DNA from: Bacteroidia bacterium
GTDB lineage: Bacteria > Bacteroidota > Bacteroidia > NS11-12g > UBA9320
Direction of reading: 5' to 3'
DNA: 12,312 bases
NCBI GenBank assembly: GCA_029253325.1
Contig: JAQWZS010000126.1
Location: forward strand, 1 to 12,312
Notes under the pieces: model-generated
Database searches by the model: none
The model's input: only the letters and a program-made list of their open reading frames with translations
What the model was told of the DNA's origin: nothing
Shown: positions 11,782 to 12,312 of the stretch, one piece after another
Position numbering within the stretch: position 1 is the first letter of the stretch
Layout: each line of letters starts with the position of its first letter
Program-made: the position numbers and the translations under genes

Positions 11782-12312
11782 CTAATCTTTTAGAATAGTA
11801 CTCAGCGTGGATAATTGACCATTTTGAGCAATGCTGTATTGATGGATCCCTTGGTTGGAAACAGCTATGAGTATATCGTTATTCACGATGATATCAAAGC
11901 AACCTGGAAGTCCTGTTGACCTTATTGAAGTAGGCTTGGCTGGATTTGAAACATCAAATTGTCGGATATAATCATTATCACACACATATAAATTATTGTT
12001 GTAGATACCAAGACCTATAGGTCCCTCAAGATTAACACGAGCAACTTGTGTAGGGTTTGATTTGTTTGCAATGTTGATTACGTCTAAGCAGTTGATTCCT
12101 CTTCTACACTGTTCAGAGGAGTTGCGTAAAGTGGAGTAGGCAAAATTTCCTTGTACAATTACAGGATCACAACTAGTAATATGGCGATAAGTAGATATTC
12201 TATTAGGGTTGTTTGGGTTTGTTATGTCAAAGATTAGCACCCCTGTTTGAGTTCCTAAATATAAATGATTCTCTAATGAAAATATGGTTTCAACACCAAA
12301 TAATTCCTGTTG
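11782..12312 (-). CDS. LVIVD-repeat beta-propeller protein, N-terminus beyond window edge
   Basis: The reading frame is open to the window end, so only the last 176 residues are seen. The GTG at 12240 is an internal valine: 24 upstream codons (QQELFGVETIFSLENH and on) continue the same repeat pattern. Four propeller blades show the LVIVD pattern of a strand ending in D-(I/V)-x-N followed by P: VLIFDITNPNNP (25-36), LDVINIANKSNP (76-87), IRQFDVSNPAKP (116-127) and a degenerate last one, IHQYSIAQNGQL (156-167). Such proteins in Bacteroidota are usually exported or lipid-anchored, but the signal region lies outside the window. Five cysteines occur (48, 69, 75, 111, 138). The role is unknown. It is the first visible gene of a minus-strand set with the second beta-barrel protein and the GNAT enzyme. 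Confidence 0.82.
   Translation of the reverse strand, partial: QQELFGVETIFSLENHLYLGTQTGVLIFDITNPNNPNRISTYRHITSCDPVIVQGNFAYSTLRNSSEQCRRGINCLDVINIANKSNPTQVARVNLEGPIGLGIYNNNLYVCDNDYIRQFDVSNPAKPTSIRSTGLPGCFDIIVNNDILIAVSNQGIHQYSIAQNGQLSTLSTILKD

Noticed and set aside
12240..12312. GTG at 12240 as the start of the LVIVD protein
   Set aside because: The same frame stays open to the window end and its 24 upstream codons continue the propeller pattern, so the gene is truncated by the window.
1..12312. CRISPR arrays, insertion sequences, phage genes, toxin-antitoxin pairs or a defence island
   Set aside because: No regularly spaced repeats, no transposase or integrase motifs, and no defence-type nuclease or antitoxin genes; all sizeable genes belong to housekeeping or envelope families, apart from the small-molecule enzymes described.

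Overview
The window looks like ordinary chromosomal DNA of an AT-rich member of the Bacteroidota. Three things point there: a DUF4175-type giant membrane/coiled-coil protein, small outer-membrane beta-barrel proteins with Sec signal peptides ending in A-Q, and TAnnTTTG-like boxes (the known -7 element of this phylum) just upstream of nearly every start, with almost no Shine-Dalgarno sequences. Genus or family cannot be told from the sequence alone. No mobile element, CRISPR array, phage gene or defence system is visible.

Layout. 1-56 (-) is a tRNA-Asn(GTT) cut by the window edge. 141-902 (-) is a 4-oxalocrotonate decarboxylase-like enzyme. 1017-3663 (+) is a two-gene unit, a PfkB-family kinase followed 7 nt later by recJ. 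3647-4342 (-) is an outer-membrane beta-barrel protein whose 3' end overlaps recJ. It shares a 79-bp divergent promoter region with lptB (4422-5147, +), the ATPase of lipopolysaccharide export. 5153-8461 (-) is the 1102-residue DUF4175 protein, convergent with lptB across 5 bp. From the next divergent region, 8625-10579 (+) holds an exported thioredoxin-like protein and rlmD, joined by a 1-nt TAGTG overlap. 10540-12312 (-) holds, in transcription order, a truncated LVIVD-repeat propeller protein, a second small outer-membrane protein and a GNAT acetyltransferase whose tail overlaps rlmD by 40 bp.

How the genes relate. Several concern the cell envelope (lptB, two beta-barrel proteins, the DUF4175 protein, the exported thioredoxin and the LVIVD protein), interleaved with housekeeping nucleic-acid functions (recJ, rlmD, tRNA-Asn). 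I see no evidence that they form one pathway. The most distinctive features are extreme packing at the three convergent gene ends (17-bp overlap, 5-bp gap, 40-bp overlap), with no normal intrinsic terminator, and a set of -7-like boxes placed so close to start codons that several mRNAs may be leaderless or nearly so. The gene of least known function and greatest interest is the DUF4175 protein.
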